DNA of 64,000 nucleotides, from NCBI RefSeq assembly GCF_900111585.1, contig NZ_FOHI01000008.1:43579-107578 (forward strand), read 5' to 3'. The notes beneath the pieces were generated by a model that did no database searches, was not told the DNA's origin, and saw only the letters and a program-made list of their open reading frames with translations. The first letter of the stretch is position 1. Every line of letters begins with the position of its first letter. The stretch comes from Nitrosospira multiformis. GTDB taxonomy: Bacteria; Pseudomonadota; Gammaproteobacteria; Burkholderiales; Nitrosomonadaceae. The position numbers and the translations under genes were made by a program. This document shows, in pieces, positions 10,250 through 20,079 of the stretch.

Positions 10250-10681
10250 TCAAATTCCCTGTCTATCCAGGCATTCGAAATAAACCATGACATCATACGT
10301 GGTGTGGTTTCGTTGTGCCTGCCAGATCATTTCCGCCAGGCATTCCATGGCTTGGTGCATGGCTGTATGCTCATTGCCGGTTTTCTTCAGCAGACGCTCG
10401 AACCGCGCGCGGATTCCTGCCGGTTGATCTATTGAAAGCTGCTCCTTGATTGCAATATGCATCCCCATGTGCAGAAACGGGTTGGTTTCGCCCATTTCAG
10501 GCAGATAATCCTTATCCTGATGATGTTCCACATCATCAAGCAGCGCATGGTATTCCGGGTGCTGCAAAATCACCTCAAGCGCCATGTCCTCCATCGCGCT
10601 GAGCATTTCCCGTTGCTTGTATTTGCGCCAGGTCTCGAAAAAAAATTGACGCGCCTGGTCTCTGGAAGGATTGAATATCAA
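10250..10681 (-). CDS. DUF1841 family protein
   Basis: A 143-residue soluble helical protein of the proteobacterial DUF1841 family, function unknown. Recognisable stretches are the N-terminal MIFNPSRDQARQFFFETW and the central NPFLHMGMHIAIKEQ. No catalytic motif or signal peptide is seen. It starts 5 bases after the nth stop, so it is the last gene of the pyrD-rnfB-nth-DUF1841 operon. Next-to-nth placement is common in betaproteobacteria and suggests co-expression, but no role can be assigned. Confidence 0.85.
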   Translation of the reverse strand: MIFNPSRDQARQFFFETWRKYKQREMLSAMEDMALEVILQHPEYHALLDDVEHHQDKDYLPEMGETNPFLHMGMHIAIKEQLSIDQPAGIRARFERLLKKTGNEHTAMHQAMECLAEMIWQAQRNHTTYDVMVYFECLDRQGI

Positions 10682-10686
10682 GTTTT

Positions 10687-11334
10687 TTAACGAGGAGTAT
10701 CCTCAAAGTTTTTTGACTCGTATTCACATAGGTCGTTTATCAGGCAGATCGCGCATTTTGGTTTTCTTGCCACGCAGATGTAGCGCCCATGCAAAATCAA
10801 CCAGTGGTGGGCATCCTGGCGGAATTCTTTAGGGACGCACTTGAGGAGCTTTGACTCCACTTCCAGCACGTTCTTTCCCCTTGCAATTCCCGTACGATTA
10901 GCCACGCGGAAAATATGGGTATCCACCGCAATAGTGGGCTGACCAAAGGCAGTATTCAATAACACATTTGCGGTCTTACGCCCTACGCCGGGCAGTTTTT
11001 CCAGCTGCTCCCGCGTTTCGGGTACTTTTCCGCCATACTGATCAATGAGTATGCGGCATGTCGCAAGGATGTTCCTTGCCTTTGTTTTGTACAAACCGAT
11101 GCTCTTGATGTGTTCCCTCAACGCTTCTTCCCCCATTGCAAGTATTGCCTCGGGTGTATTGGCCTTGGGAAAGAGCTTCCGGGTGGCAAGGTTCACGCTT
11201 TTGTCGGTCGCCTGGGCGGAGAGCGCCACTGCTACCAGCAGTTCAAATGGGGAGTTGTACTCCAGCTCAGTGGTAGGATGAGGATTAGCAGCCCTGAAGC
11301 GGGTAAAAATCTCACGCCGTATGCTTGAATTCAT
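10687..11334 (-). CDS. nth: Endonuclease III (DNA glycosylase/AP lyase)
   Basis: A 215-residue base-excision repair enzyme that removes oxidised pyrimidines and cuts the abasic strand. It shows a helix-hairpin-helix with the catalytic Lys (LPGVGRKTANVLL), the catalytic Asp in VDTHIFRVANR and a C-terminal 4Fe-4S cluster C-x6-C-x2-C-x5-C (CVARKPKCAICLINDLC). The start is 3 bases after the rnfB stop, so coupled translation is likely. Association with an RnfB-type ferredoxin gene is widespread in proteobacteria. Confidence 0.96.
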   Translation of the reverse strand: MNSSIRREIFTRFRAANPHPTTELEYNSPFELLVAVALSAQATDKSVNLATRKLFPKANTPEAILAMGEEALREHIKSIGLYKTKARNILATCRILIDQYGGKVPETREQLEKLPGVGRKTANVLLNTAFGQPTIAVDTHIFRVANRTGIARGKNVLEVESKLLKCVPKEFRQDAHHWLILHGRYICVARKPKCAICLINDLCEYESKNFEDTPR

Positions 11335-11337
11335 GAA

Positions 11338-12099
11338 TCAGCGGGAAGAAATGTCTGACGTTCTGTCACTCCAGTCCTCCTTTTTTGATATTCCGGGCGA
11401 TGCCTGCGCCTTGGCACCTCTTGCGCGCTCCAGCGCCGCCTGAATGGTGACTTTTTTCAGACTGGCCGCGGATGATAAACGCGCCATGGTGACTGTTGCT
11501 TCGGTTCTTTTTGCCAGCCTTTCCTCCCTTCCCTGTTTCTCGCGTTCCAGCCGCTGCAACCGCAACTGGTAGCGCGCGCGTGCACGGTCGGCTGCTTTCT
11601 TTTTTTCCACCTTTTCCACTGCGTAGTCTTGATGGTCCGGTTCAGTCCACGCAACGTGAACGCCGATCTCTGCGCTCGATGAACGCTCCTTCGGGAGAAC
11701 CATCTGGATACAGTCTACTGGGCAGGGTTCCAGGCATAACGAGCAGCCGGTGCACTCCCCGGAAATAACCGTATGCATTTGTCTCGCCGCCCCCACAATC
11801 GCATCCACCGGGCAGACCTGTATGCATAAGGTACAACCTATGCACGCTTGCTCATCAATCAATGCCACCTCCTTCGGTTTGAACACGCCATGAGCTGTAT
11901 TCAAAGGAAGGGGCTCTACCCCCAGCAGTCGAGCCAGTTGATGGATGCCGTCTTCTCCACCCGGGGGACATTGGTTGATCTGTGCCCGCTCCTCTGCAAT
12001 TGCTTCGGCGTAAGGCCTGCAACCCGAAAACCCGCACTGTCGGCATTGGGTTTGCGGAAGGATGGCGTCAATTTCCTCTGCCAGAGAAATGTCTTTCAT
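11338..12099 (-). CDS. rnfB: RnfB/RsxB-type iron-sulfur protein
   Basis: About 253 residues from ATG 12099. The N-terminal Fe-S domain has Cys residues in [15 protein letters not shown] and a later NQCPPGG. Two 4Fe-4S ferredoxin repeats follow ([16 protein letters not shown] and [16 protein letters not shown]). A charged, Lys/Arg/Glu-rich helical tail of about 100 residues ends the protein. The membrane anchor of classical RnfB is missing and no other rnf subunit is nearby, so this is the orphan form; soluble electron transfer, perhaps to Nth or other Fe-S enzymes, is inference. The start codon overlaps the pyrD stop (ATGA). ORF extension to 12141 lies inside pyrD. Confidence 0.88.
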   Translation of the reverse strand: MKDISLAEEIDAILPQTQCRQCGFSGCRPYAEAIAEERAQINQCPPGGEDGIHQLARLLGVEPLPLNTAHGVFKPKEVALIDEQACIGCTLCIQVCPVDAIVGAARQMHTVISGECTGCSLCLEPCPVDCIQMVLPKERSSSAEIGVHVAWTEPDHQDYAVEKVEKKKAADRARARYQLRLQRLEREKQGREERLAKRTEATVTMARLSSAASLKKVTIQAALERARGAKAQASPGISKKEDWSDRTSDISSR

Positions 12100-13142
12100 G
12101 TCGAACTGGCGACATCGAGACGTCCCCCATCTGCATTGCACAGTACCTGTGCAATCTCACGTACGAGATGAGGGCCGCGATAAACGAGGCCGCTGTATAC
12201 CTGTATCAGGCTAGCGCCGGCCTCGATTTTTTCGGTAGCGCCGGCCGCATCCATGATGCCGCCCACCCCGATAATGGGCAGAGTCCCTTGCAGGGCATGG
12301 TGGAGGCGCGCGACGACTGATGTCGCGCGTTTTGCAAGCGGCGCGCCGCTCAATCCGCCCGCTTCCCGTCCATGGGAAAGTGTTTCCACACCTGCCCGGG
12401 AGAGGGTGGTATTGGTGGCAATAACACCGTCAATCCGATGCTTCATCAACAGTGCGGCGATGGAATCGATTTCCGGCAACTCGAGATCAGGAGCGATTTT
12501 CACCAGAAATGGCGTGTATTTCCCATGTTCGTCAGCCAGACGCTGCTGATTCAGTTTCAGCGTGGCGAGCAAGGAGTCCAGTTCGGTGGCCTGTTGCAGT
12601 TGCCGAAGATTAGGGGTATTTGGAGAAGAAATGTTGACGGTGATATAACTGGCGTAGCGATACGCCTTTTGCAGGCATATCAGATAGTCATCCACGGCTT
12701 TTTCTACCGGCGTGTCGAAGTTTTTCCCGATGTTGATTCCCAGAATGCCTTTGTAGTCCATCGTCTTCACGTTTGCGACAAGACGCTCAATACCGTTATT
12801 ATTGAAGCCCATGCGGTTGATAATGGAATTTGCCTGCGGTAGGCGAAACAATCGGGGCTTCGGATTTCCCGGCTGGGGGCGGGGCGTGACTGTGCCAATT
12901 TCGATAAATCCGAATCCAAGGGCCGCCAGCGCGTCTATATGTTCGCCATTCTTGTCCAATCCCGCTGCCAGGCCGACAGGGTTGGGAAAAGTCAGCCCCA
13001 TTATGCTGCGAGAATGGCAGGGCACGGGATGGCCATGGTAGAGCCCAAGTCGATGTGCCGTCTCCATCGCATTGAAGGCAATACGATGCGCGGTTTCGGG
13101 TTCGAGGGCAAATACCAGCGGACGGAGCAATGAGTAAAGCAT
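12096..13142 (-). CDS. pyrD: Dihydroorotate dehydrogenase (quinone), class 2
   Basis: A 348-residue membrane-associated flavoenzyme that oxidises dihydroorotate to orotate with quinone. The N-terminal amphipathic helices ([20 protein letters not shown]) are those of class 2 enzymes. FMN and substrate motifs include [35 protein letters not shown] (with the catalytic Ser region) and the C-terminal GVGGI phosphate loop. Length is normal. It is the first gene of a four-gene minus-strand operon and its stop overlaps the rnfB start by 4 bases. Confidence 0.96.
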   Translation of the reverse strand: MLYSLLRPLVFALEPETAHRIAFNAMETAHRLGLYHGHPVPCHSRSIMGLTFPNPVGLAAGLDKNGEHIDALAALGFGFIEIGTVTPRPQPGNPKPRLFRLPQANSIINRMGFNNNGIERLVANVKTMDYKGILGINIGKNFDTPVEKAVDDYLICLQKAYRYASYITVNISSPNTPNLRQLQQATELDSLLATLKLNQQRLADEHGKYTPFLVKIAPDLELPEIDSIAALLMKHRIDGVIATNTTLSRAGVETLSHGREAGGLSGAPLAKRATSVVARLHHALQGTLPIIGVGGIMDAAGATEKIEAGASLIQVYSGLVYRGPHLVREIAQVLCNADGGRLDVASST

Positions 13143-13309
13143 TATTCATTTTACCATTGCCGCCGGGGTGAACGCTTGTTACCTGATCCGGTCTATACCG
13201 AGTTGTGATCCATGATAACAGGCGGCAGGCGAGGTTCAGACGCCATGCCTGTCATATTGAAGACCCTACCCGGTGATATCGGTTACATCAGTCTTGAACA
13301 GGAGCATTC

Positions 13310-14245
13310 ATGAAGTTGCAGCACCTTTCTCTGATCCTGGTTCTCATTTTATTTTCGGGAACTGCTCGCGCCGCCACATTATGGGACAAATTCAATGATG
13401 AGGTGGAAACACTTTATCAGCAGGGAGACTATAAAGGAGCGGCGGTAGCGGCGAAGAAGGCGCTGCAAGCAGCAGAACAGGGATTGGAGCTGGATCATCC
13501 GGATATCGCTACCAGCCTCAACAGCCTTGCCATGATCCATAGTGCTCAGGGGCACTATAAGGAGGCGGAGCCGCTTCTCAAGCGTGCGCAGGCAATTTTT
13601 GAAAAATCATTGGGCGCAGAAAGCCCGGAAGTGGCGGCAACGCTGAATAACCTGGCCATGCTGTACCGGAACAAAGGGGATTATGCGGAAGCCGAGTCGC
13701 TTTATAAGCGCGCGCTGGCGATCGATGAGAAAGCTTTCGGAGGGGAGCATCCCAACGTCGCTGCAAGCTTGAACAATCTGGCGCAGTTATATCAGGCGGA
13801 GAGACAATATCCTCAGGCCGAACCCCTCCTTAAACGGGCAGTGACAATATTGGAAAAAACGGGAGGCCCCCACCATCCCAACCTGGCCATGAGTCTCAAC
13901 AATCTCGCCTTGCTTTACAATGCTCAGAAGCAGTATGTGAAAGCTGAACCGTTATACAAGCGTGTATTTGCAATCACGAAAAGAGCTTTCGGACCGAATC
14001 ATCCCAATGTCGCCTTGAGTTTGAATAATCTCGGCGGACTATATAAGGACCAGGGTAAATATCCTCACGCTGAACCGCTGTTTCGCCGTGCGCTACTCAT
14101 CTCGGAAGAAACGCTCGGCCCGGATCACCCGCACGTGGCGACGAGCCTGGAAAACCTGGCGCAGCTGTATAGGGAAATTGGTTATCCCCATAAGGCTGAG
14201 CCGCTGGCTAAACGGGCAGCGGCTATCCGGGCGGCAACGCGGTAA
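13310..14245 (+). CDS. Secreted TPR (kinesin-light-chain type) repeat protein
   Basis: A 311-residue protein with a Sec signal peptide (cleavage near ARA/ATLW, about residue 22). After it come about six 42-residue tetratricopeptide repeats of the kinesin-light-chain/NB-ARC-associated type (P-x-VA-x-SLNNLA-x-LY, Y-x-AEPL-x-KRA). Such arrays bind peptides or proteins. It stands alone between the divergent pyrD operon and the convergent bpt, so no partner is suggested. AGGAG upstream of ATG 13310 supports the start. Function unknown. Confidence 0.85.
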   Translation: MKLQHLSLILVLILFSGTARAATLWDKFNDEVETLYQQGDYKGAAVAAKKALQAAEQGLELDHPDIATSLNSLAMIHSAQGHYKEAEPLLKRAQAIFEKSLGAESPEVAATLNNLAMLYRNKGDYAEAESLYKRALAIDEKAFGGEHPNVAASLNNLAQLYQAERQYPQAEPLLKRAVTILEKTGGPHHPNLAMSLNNLALLYNAQKQYVKAEPLYKRVFAITKRAFGPNHPNVALSLNNLGGLYKDQGKYPHAEPLFRRALLISEETLGPDHPHVATSLENLAQLYREIGYPHKAEPLAKRAAAIRAATR

Positions 14246-14270
14246 ATTAAGCGGTGAATAAAGCGGTGTT

Positions 14271-15026
14271 TCAGGGGAAAGTGCAGGCAGGGTAATCGGA
14301 GATATTTTCCAGAGGCTCCCATTGGCCATTGATTAACGCTTGCAATGGCCTGAATGCCGCTTTGTACGCCATTTTTCGACTATCCTTGATCCAGTAGCCG
14401 AGGTAAAGATAAGGGAGCTTCAATTCACGGCACTGGCGCGCCTGCCACAAAATATTATAGGTACCAAAACTCGCGCCCGGCACATCCGGGTCGAAAAATG
14501 TATAGACCGACGATATTCCGTCAGGCAGCTCATCGATGATGCTGACCATCCGTAAAACGCCGTTTTCCCGGAATTCCACTAGTTTCGAATCGACGTTGCT
14601 GGGCAGCAGAAAATGCCGGTACTGCTCACGACTATCCCGATCCATGCCGCCCCCCGAGTGGCGTTGAGCCTGATAACGGAGATACAATGCATAGTGATCG
14701 GGGTGATAATATAAATCATGCTGAGTCGCAACCAGATGCCGATGTCGATCCCAGGAACGGCGCTGGCTTCGGCGGAGCGCCAAGCTGTCAACTACCACAC
14801 GCACCGGAAGGCAGGCGCGGCAATTGTCGCAAAAAGGACGATAAGTAAAAGCCCCGCTGCGACGAAAACCAGCTTGCACGAGGCCGCCATAAACAATGGT
14901 GTCAATCAGATGACTGGGAGTTGCTACCTGCGAGCGCGCCAGCTGCTCAGGAAGATAGCTGCATGGATAAGACGCGGTAGTGTAGAACTGCAGCGTGGAT
15001 GCAGGAAGATCATTCAACTTGCTCAT
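14271..15026 (-). CDS. bpt: Aspartate/glutamate leucyltransferase (Bpt)
   Basis: A 251-residue homologue of eukaryotic arginyl-tRNA-protein transferase (ATE family). In bacteria Bpt adds Leu to N-terminal Asp or Glu for ClpS/ClpAP degradation. Family features are the N-terminal [11 protein letters not shown], a [14 protein letters not shown]2-CRACLP cysteine cluster and the [14 protein letters not shown]-terminal motif. It overlaps the aat gene by 17 bases, so the two N-degron transferases are translated together. It is the last gene of the long minus-strand run that starts upstream of tolQ. Confidence 0.93.
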   Translation of the reverse strand: MSKLNDLPASTLQFYTTASYPCSYLPEQLARSQVATPSHLIDTIVYGGLVQAGFRRSGAFTYRPFCDNCRACLPVRVVVDSLALRRSQRRSWDRHRHLVATQHDLYYHPDHYALYLRYQAQRHSGGGMDRDSREQYRHFLLPSNVDSKLVEFRENGVLRMVSIIDELPDGISSVYTFFDPDVPGASFGTYNILWQARQCRELKLPYLYLGYWIKDSRKMAYKAAFRPLQALINGQWEPLENISDYPACTFP

Positions 15027-15708
15027 GATCGAAACACCATTTTTCGCCTCGTTCCATATAGTTTACCAATTCTTTCAATCTTTGACTAAATTCCTTGCGA
15101 GGGACTTCACGCGCGCCGAGGGACGCAAGATGGGCGGTTTTCATCTGGCAATCGATCATTTCAAATCCCCATCGCTCCAGTTGCCGCACCAGATGCACAA
15201 ATGCAATTTTGGAAGCATCGGAAACGCGTGAGAACATGGACTCACCGAAGAATACTCGTCCCAGCGCAACTCCATATAGTCCTCCTACCAATTTGCCGTC
15301 CATCCAGGTTTCCACGGAATGGGCGAAGCCCATTTCATGCAACACGCTATAGGCGAAAATCATTTCATCCTGTATCCAGGTTCCGCAACCGTCTCGCCGC
15401 GGTGCAGCACAGGCCTGCATGACCTGGGTGAAATTCCTGTCGGTACGGATTTCATAATTACCCTTTCGCAGCGATTTTTGCAGCGAACGAGATACTTTAA
15501 GCTCCCCCGGAAACAGCACCATCCGCGGATCGGGACTCCACCACAGAAGGGGATCGCCATCGTTGAACCATGGAAAAATTCCCTGGCTGTATGCCTCGAT
15601 AAGCCGACGCGGCGAGAGATCGCCTCCTACTGCCAGCAGGCCATTGGGCTGAATGAGCGCGGTGTGCAGGGGAGGGAAAGGTGAATCAGACGAGAGCCAG
15701 GGAATCAT
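15010..15708 (-). CDS. aat: Leucyl/phenylalanyl-tRNA-protein transferase
   Basis: About 232 residues from ATG 15708 ([13 protein letters not shown]). Aat transfers Leu or Phe from tRNA to N-terminal Lys/Arg, creating destabilising N-degrons. Family motifs are [40 protein letters not shown] and the [21 protein letters not shown] core. The open frame extends to 15777 but the ATG start fits the family N terminus. It follows queC by 37 bases and overlaps bpt. Confidence 0.94.
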   Translation of the reverse strand: MIPWLSSDSPFPPLHTALIQPNGLLAVGGDLSPRRLIEAYSQGIFPWFNDGDPLLWWSPDPRMVLFPGELKVSRSLQKSLRKGNYEIRTDRNFTQVMQACAAPRRDGCGTWIQDEMIFAYSVLHEMGFAHSVETWMDGKLVGGLYGVALGRVFFGESMFSRVSDASKIAFVHLVRQLERWGFEMIDCQMKTAHLASLGAREVPRKEFSQRLKELVNYMERGEKWCFDHEQVE

Positions 15709-15745
15709 GAAACAAGCAAGGTGTTGAATACCTTCTGTTTGAGTA

Positions 15746-16444
15746 TCAGGGAGCAGTCGCCCGCTGGAAACCTGCATGATAACGCGTTACGTCAGGGACA
15801 TTCGCCGATTCAAAGCCCGCCCGTCGCAACCGGCAGGAATCACATACGCCGCAAGCCAGTCCGGCATCGTCCGCCTGATAGCAGGAGACGGTCATACTGT
15901 AGTCAACGTCCAGCAAGCATCCCCTCTTTATGATCTCCGCCTTCGATAAGTTCATGAGAGGCGCGTGAATAGTGAAGCGCGCCCCTTCAGTCCCGGCTTT
16001 TGTCGCGATGTTCGCCATCGTCTCAAAGGCTTCGATATATTCAGGGCGGCAATCGGGGTAGCCAGAATAGTCAATTGCGTTAACCCCGATGAAAATATCC
16101 CCGCTCCCCAGCACTTCGGCCCAGGCCAGGGCAAGGGAAAGCATGATGGTATTACGCGCGGGTACGTAAGTGCTGGGGATGCCGGGCGTAACCCCACCCG
16201 TTGGAATTTCACGCTCTTTGTCGATAAGCGCGGAGCCCCCAAATGTGGAAAGATCCAATTGAATGACTTTATGGGCGGCGGCACCCAAGGAGTGGGCAAG
16301 ATTTTTTGCCGCTGCGAGCTCCGCGCCGTGGCGTTGGCCGTAGCTCACACTCAAGGCATAACACTCATATCCTTGCTGGCGAGCGATAGCAAGGACGGTG
16401 GCCGAGTCCAGACCCCCTGACAGCAGCACGACTCCCTTAACCAT
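15746..16444 (-). CDS. queC: 7-cyano-7-deazaguanine synthase
   Basis: A 232-residue enzyme converting 7-carboxy-7-deazaguanine to preQ0 with ATP and ammonia, for queuosine. It has the PP-loop [11 protein letters not shown] at the N terminus, the YVPARNT region and a C-terminal zinc site ([20 protein letters not shown]). Length is typical. It lies 54 bases after queE, whose product is its substrate source, and both follow the tol-pal genes. Confidence 0.95.
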   Translation of the reverse strand: MVKGVVLLSGGLDSATVLAIARQQGYECYALSVSYGQRHGAELAAAKNLAHSLGAAAHKVIQLDLSTFGGSALIDKEREIPTGGVTPGIPSTYVPARNTIMLSLALAWAEVLGSGDIFIGVNAIDYSGYPDCRPEYIEAFETMANIATKAGTEGARFTIHAPLMNLSKAEIIKRGCLLDVDYSMTVSCYQADDAGLACGVCDSCRLRRAGFESANVPDVTRYHAGFQRATAP

Positions 16445-16498
16445 AAAGTTGTAAAAAACGAGTCACGACGCAGTCTATTTTACCCCGTTTAGTACCTG

Positions 16499-17203
16499 TT
16501 ATCGTCCCGGCCCTTCCCCCCACAGCAATTTGTGCAACTGAACCTGCATGCGTACGGGCAACCGATCCCGTAAGATCCATTCCGCAAGGACAATCGGGTC
16601 CAGTTCGCCATGGACGGGAGAAAACAATACAGGATAAGTACGGTCCAACCGATGCTTACCCATCATCTCGACCGCCCACCGGTAATCGCCTTCGTCACAG
16701 AGCACAAACTTTACCTCGTCATGGCTTGTAAGGTACTGAATGTTGCTCCAGAGATTTTTTTCCGCCTCTCCGGAACCGGGTGTTTTGAGGTCCAGGATTC
16801 TGGACACGCGCTCATCCACTTTGGATATATCCAGGGCACCACTGGTTTCCAGCGATACCGAATAACCCGCATCACACAGCAACCGAAGCAAAGTCAAGCA
16901 CTCTTTTTGAGCCAGAGGCTCGCCCCCTGTTACGGTAACATGATGCGCCCCGTGCCTTGCCACCTCCAACAGAATAGTGGCAAGGGAGATGCGCTCGCCC
17001 TCATGGAATGCATAAGCAGTATCACAGTAGCCGCAACGCAGGGGACAACCGGTGAGCCGGACGAAAACAGTCGGCAGTCCTACACGACTGGTTTCTCCCT
17101 GCAGGGATAGAAAAATCTCGTTGACCCGCAGGCTTGCCGCTTCCGCGGAAGATGGAATCTTCCTGGACAGATGTGGGAAATCCGGAGACAGGGTCTGAAC
17201 CAT
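16499..17203 (-). CDS. queE: 7-carboxy-7-deazaguanine synthase
   Basis: A radical SAM enzyme of queuosine precursor synthesis. The cluster motif C-x3-C-x2-C is in GCPLRCGYCDTAYAF, preceded by the QGETSRVGLPTVFVRLTG substrate region and followed by VTGGEPLAQ. ATG 17203 gives 234 residues; an in-frame GTG at 17245 would add 14. Neither has a clear Shine-Dalgarno. It directly follows cpoB and precedes queC, the usual tol-pal-que order in betaproteobacteria. Confidence 0.93.
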   Translation of the reverse strand: MVQTLSPDFPHLSRKIPSSAEAASLRVNEIFLSLQGETSRVGLPTVFVRLTGCPLRCGYCDTAYAFHEGERISLATILLEVARHGAHHVTVTGGEPLAQKECLTLLRLLCDAGYSVSLETSGALDISKVDERVSRILDLKTPGSGEAEKNLWSNIQYLTSHDEVKFVLCDEGDYRWAVEMMGKHRLDRTYPVLFSPVHGELDPIVLAEWILRDRLPVRMQVQLHKLLWGEGPGR

Positions 17204-17251
17204 ATATACAGGACGGAAGTCGGCAGGAAAATGTCCTGCCGGCACACACCG

Positions 17252-18154
17252 CTATTTGATACTGGTTAACCGCCGTTTGGCTTTGTCTGCTGCGTCGCTG
17301 CCGGGATATTTGACGATGACGCTTTCCAGAGTTGTCCGGGCGGCATCTTTTTTATTCAACTCCAACTGGCTGCTGGCTATGTTGAGCATCGCATCCGGTA
17401 CTTTGGAACTGTCCGGGTAGATTTTGATCAGCGTTTCCTGTGCGGCAACAGCATTCTTGAACTCGCGCAATGCATAAAAGGAATTTCCGATCCAGTAGTG
17501 GGCGCTGGCAGCAAAACTTGATTCGGGATAAGACCTGAGAAAACTGTTGAAACTGGATATGGCTTCCTTGTACTTGCCTGTCTTGAACAGATCGTATCCG
17601 CTCTCATAGGCGCGGCCATCGGAGCCATCGGCGACAGGATTCCTGTTGGCAGGCGTACCGTATTCGGACGAAACGGCAGGGGCAGCAGCGGACGCAGTTG
17701 CTTTCACTCCCTGACTGGAATTCGGAGCTGCGTTGGAATCAATGGCGGAGCTGGATGCAGCGGGGGAGGATACTCCCGACCTGGGCGCGGTCATCCCATC
17801 GGCTCCTTCCGCCTGCTCCAACCGCCTGAGCCGGTTATCGAGATCAACGTAGAAATCCCGCTGCCGCTTCTGCGCCAGTTCATTTTCATTGACCAGCACT
17901 TCTATCTGGCCCTGTAATCTGTTCATATCGAGCCGCAGGCTTTCTATCTGGTTGTGAAGTTCCAGTAATGGCCGGCTACCGAGATCTTCTTCGAGCCTGC
18001 TAACACGAGATTCCAACGTTTGTCCCTGATTCCTCAGTTCGCCCATCGCCTGCTGTGCGACCATGCGGCGCGGCGCCCTGTCATCATCGAAGGTTCTCGC
18101 ATGAACCGAACCACAGACAATCAGAACCGACAGCAGGAAAGTGCGCTGGAGCAT
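17252..18154 (-). CDS. cpoB: Cell division coordinator CpoB (YbgF)
   Basis: A 300-residue periplasmic protein linking Tol-Pal constriction to PBP1B peptidoglycan synthesis. It has a signal peptide (cleavage near VHA/RTF), a coiled-coil trimerisation region (about 35-110, LESRVSRLEEDLGSR), a Ser/Ala/Pro-rich linker and three C-terminal TPRs (about 175-298, YESGYDLFKTGKYKEAISSF). It begins 2 bases after the pal stop. Confidence 0.94.
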   Translation of the reverse strand: MLQRTFLLSVLIVCGSVHARTFDDDRAPRRMVAQQAMGELRNQGQTLESRVSRLEEDLGSRPLLELHNQIESLRLDMNRLQGQIEVLVNENELAQKRQRDFYVDLDNRLRRLEQAEGADGMTAPRSGVSSPAASSSAIDSNAAPNSSQGVKATASAAAPAVSSEYGTPANRNPVADGSDGRAYESGYDLFKTGKYKEAISSFNSFLRSYPESSFAASAHYWIGNSFYALREFKNAVAAQETLIKIYPDSSKVPDAMLNIASSQLELNKKDAARTTLESVIVKYPGSDAADKAKRRLTSIK

Positions 18155-18156
18155 GG

Positions 18157-18684
18157 TTATTCACCCTGATAACGGATATCCACGCGGCGATTTTCAGCCC
18201 ATGCAGCCTCGTCATGGCCCATTGCATGGGGTTTTTCCTCGCCGAGGCTCACGGCTTCAATCTGCCCCTCCTGGGCACCTGATAGCGTCATTGCATACTT
18301 GACCGCGTCCGCGCGGCGCTGACCCAACGCCAGGTTATACTCGCGGCTCCCGCGCTCGTCCGTGTGTCCCTGCAGCAACACCCTGGCATTGGGATGCTCA
18401 CGCAGATACTTCGCATGTGCCGCGACCAGAGATCTGAATTCATCCTTTACTACATAGCTGTCGAAATCGAAATAAATGCTGCGCTTGGAAAGAATGCTAT
18501 TCGGATCGGTAAGCGGATTGAGGGTTGGGGATGTGTAATCCTCAGCCTGCATGCCCTCCCTTTGCGTGGCAGCAGCATCCCTGGATCGATCCCTATCTTC
18601 CATATCCGCGTCGCCGGGTTGCTTTGTCTGGCTGGCGCATGCCGTCAACAGGCTGATCAATAACACGCCCAAAACTTTTTTCAT
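18157..18684 (-). CDS. pal: Peptidoglycan-associated lipoprotein Pal
   Basis: A 175-residue outer-membrane lipoprotein. The lipobox LLTAC places the lipidated Cys at residue 16. An acidic linker leads to an OmpA-like peptidoglycan-binding domain (about 65-172) with LLQGHTDERGSREYNLALGQ and the RRVDI end. It interacts with TolB and TolA at the constriction site. It follows tolB by 38 bases. Confidence 0.95.
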   Translation of the reverse strand: MKKVLGVLLISLLTACASQTKQPGDADMEDRDRSRDAAATQREGMQAEDYTSPTLNPLTDPNSILSKRSIYFDFDSYVVKDEFRSLVAAHAKYLREHPNARVLLQGHTDERGSREYNLALGQRRADAVKYAMTLSGAQEGQIEAVSLGEEKPHAMGHDEAAWAENRRVDIRYQGE

Positions 18685-18722
18685 TTCTATTCCCTTTTAG
18701 GTTAGCCAAAAATACACTGGAA

Positions 18723-20048
18723 TTACTGCAGACGCCTTAGCGGACCCCACGCCGGTTCTCTTATATCACCCGTCTGCGTTGAAAGCTGTTGTCGCGTTCT
18801 CCCGTCACTCGAAACCGCGGATAATATACCATGACCTCGTATTTCAGTTGCATAAAGAACCATTCTGCCGTTAGGGGCAAAGCTTGGCGATTCGTCGAAT
18901 TTCGAATCCGTGAGCAACCGCACCTGGCCGGTCGTAAAGTCCTGAATCGCGACGTTGAATCTATCGCCGCCGCGATGGATAAAAGTAAAACCTTTTCCAT
19001 CAGGACTGTAACGCGGGCTCACGTTGTAGCTTCCTTCGAAAGTAAGACGTTCCGCAACCTTGGATACGCCTCCTGTGACAGGCATCCGATAAATTTGAGG
19101 GCTGCCTCCACGGTCAGAGGTGAAAATGATATAACGGCCGTCCGGCGAAAAACTTGGCTCGGTATCGATGCCGGAACTTTGAGTAAGGCGCTGGAGTCCT
19201 CCGCCATCGGAGTTGATCAGAAAGATTTGCGACCCACCCATTACAGATAGCACAACCGCAAGCTTCTTACCATCGGGGGACCATGCCGGCGCACTATTGC
19301 TTCCCCTGAAATTTGCGACCGCCTTGCGTGTCCGGGTCGCAAGGGTCTGAACGTAAACCACCGGCTTCTTGTTCTCGAAAGATACATATGCAAGCCGGGT
19401 GCCGTCCGGGGACCAGGACGGCGATATGATCGGCTCCGTATATTCGATGACTGGCTGGGCATTGAACCCGTCCGCATCTGCCACCTGGAGGGAGTATTTC
19501 TTTCCCTGTTTGATCACGTAGGCAATGCGAGTGCTGAACACGCCGACGTCACCGGTCAGCTTTTCGTAGATCATGTCGGCAATGCGGTGGGCGGCAGCGC
19601 GCAGCTGCTCCGGTGGCACTGTCTCGACATAACTTCCCAATTCTGCCTGCCTTGCCACATCCAGCAACCGCACGCGGATCGATATCTGTCCTCCGGAGAC
19701 GGGTATCGCGGTACCAATGGCGAGCGCGCTTGCACCCCGATTGATCCAATCCGGGAACGAAACCTCGACCGGTTCATGCGGTCGCAGTCCCCCGGTATCG
19801 ACCAGCTTAAATAATCCTGTACGTTGCAGATCCGCCGAAATGACGGGTGTAAGGCTTTGCGCACCCAGTCTCTCCTCTCCCGAAAGGGGAACTATCGCGA
19901 CAGGAATCTGGTTGGCGCCTCCACCGAAAATTTCGATGTTGAGAGCGGCCTGCACTGGCGAGCAGACCAGCCACAAAAAGAACAAAACGGCAGCATAGCC
20001 GGAAAGTTTATGCGAGCAGGACGGCATGGGCAGCATAGCAATGACCAT
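18723..20048 (-). CDS. tolB: Tol-Pal system beta-propeller protein TolB
   Basis: A 441-residue periplasmic protein with a signal peptide (cleavage near VQA/ALNIE). The N-terminal TolB domain covers about 33-165 and a six-bladed propeller follows, with repeated SPDG motifs (WSPDGTRLAYVS, WSPDGKKLAV, FSPDGRYIIFTSDRGG, YSPDGKGFTF). It shuttles between Pal and TolA. Two alternative ATGs lie within eight codons of the start; none has a clear ribosome site. Confidence 0.95.
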   Translation of the reverse strand: MVIAMLPMPSCSHKLSGYAAVLFFLWLVCSPVQAALNIEIFGGGANQIPVAIVPLSGEERLGAQSLTPVISADLQRTGLFKLVDTGGLRPHEPVEVSFPDWINRGASALAIGTAIPVSGGQISIRVRLLDVARQAELGSYVETVPPEQLRAAAHRIADMIYEKLTGDVGVFSTRIAYVIKQGKKYSLQVADADGFNAQPVIEYTEPIISPSWSPDGTRLAYVSFENKKPVVYVQTLATRTRKAVANFRGSNSAPAWSPDGKKLAVVLSVMGGSQIFLINSDGGGLQRLTQSSGIDTEPSFSPDGRYIIFTSDRGGSPQIYRMPVTGGVSKVAERLTFEGSYNVSPRYSPDGKGFTFIHRGGDRFNVAIQDFTTGQVRLLTDSKFDESPSFAPNGRMVLYATEIRGHGILSAVSSDGRTRQQLSTQTGDIREPAWGPLRRLQ

Positions 20049-20079
20049 AAGTTAATTTCGAAACAATAGATTATACCAG

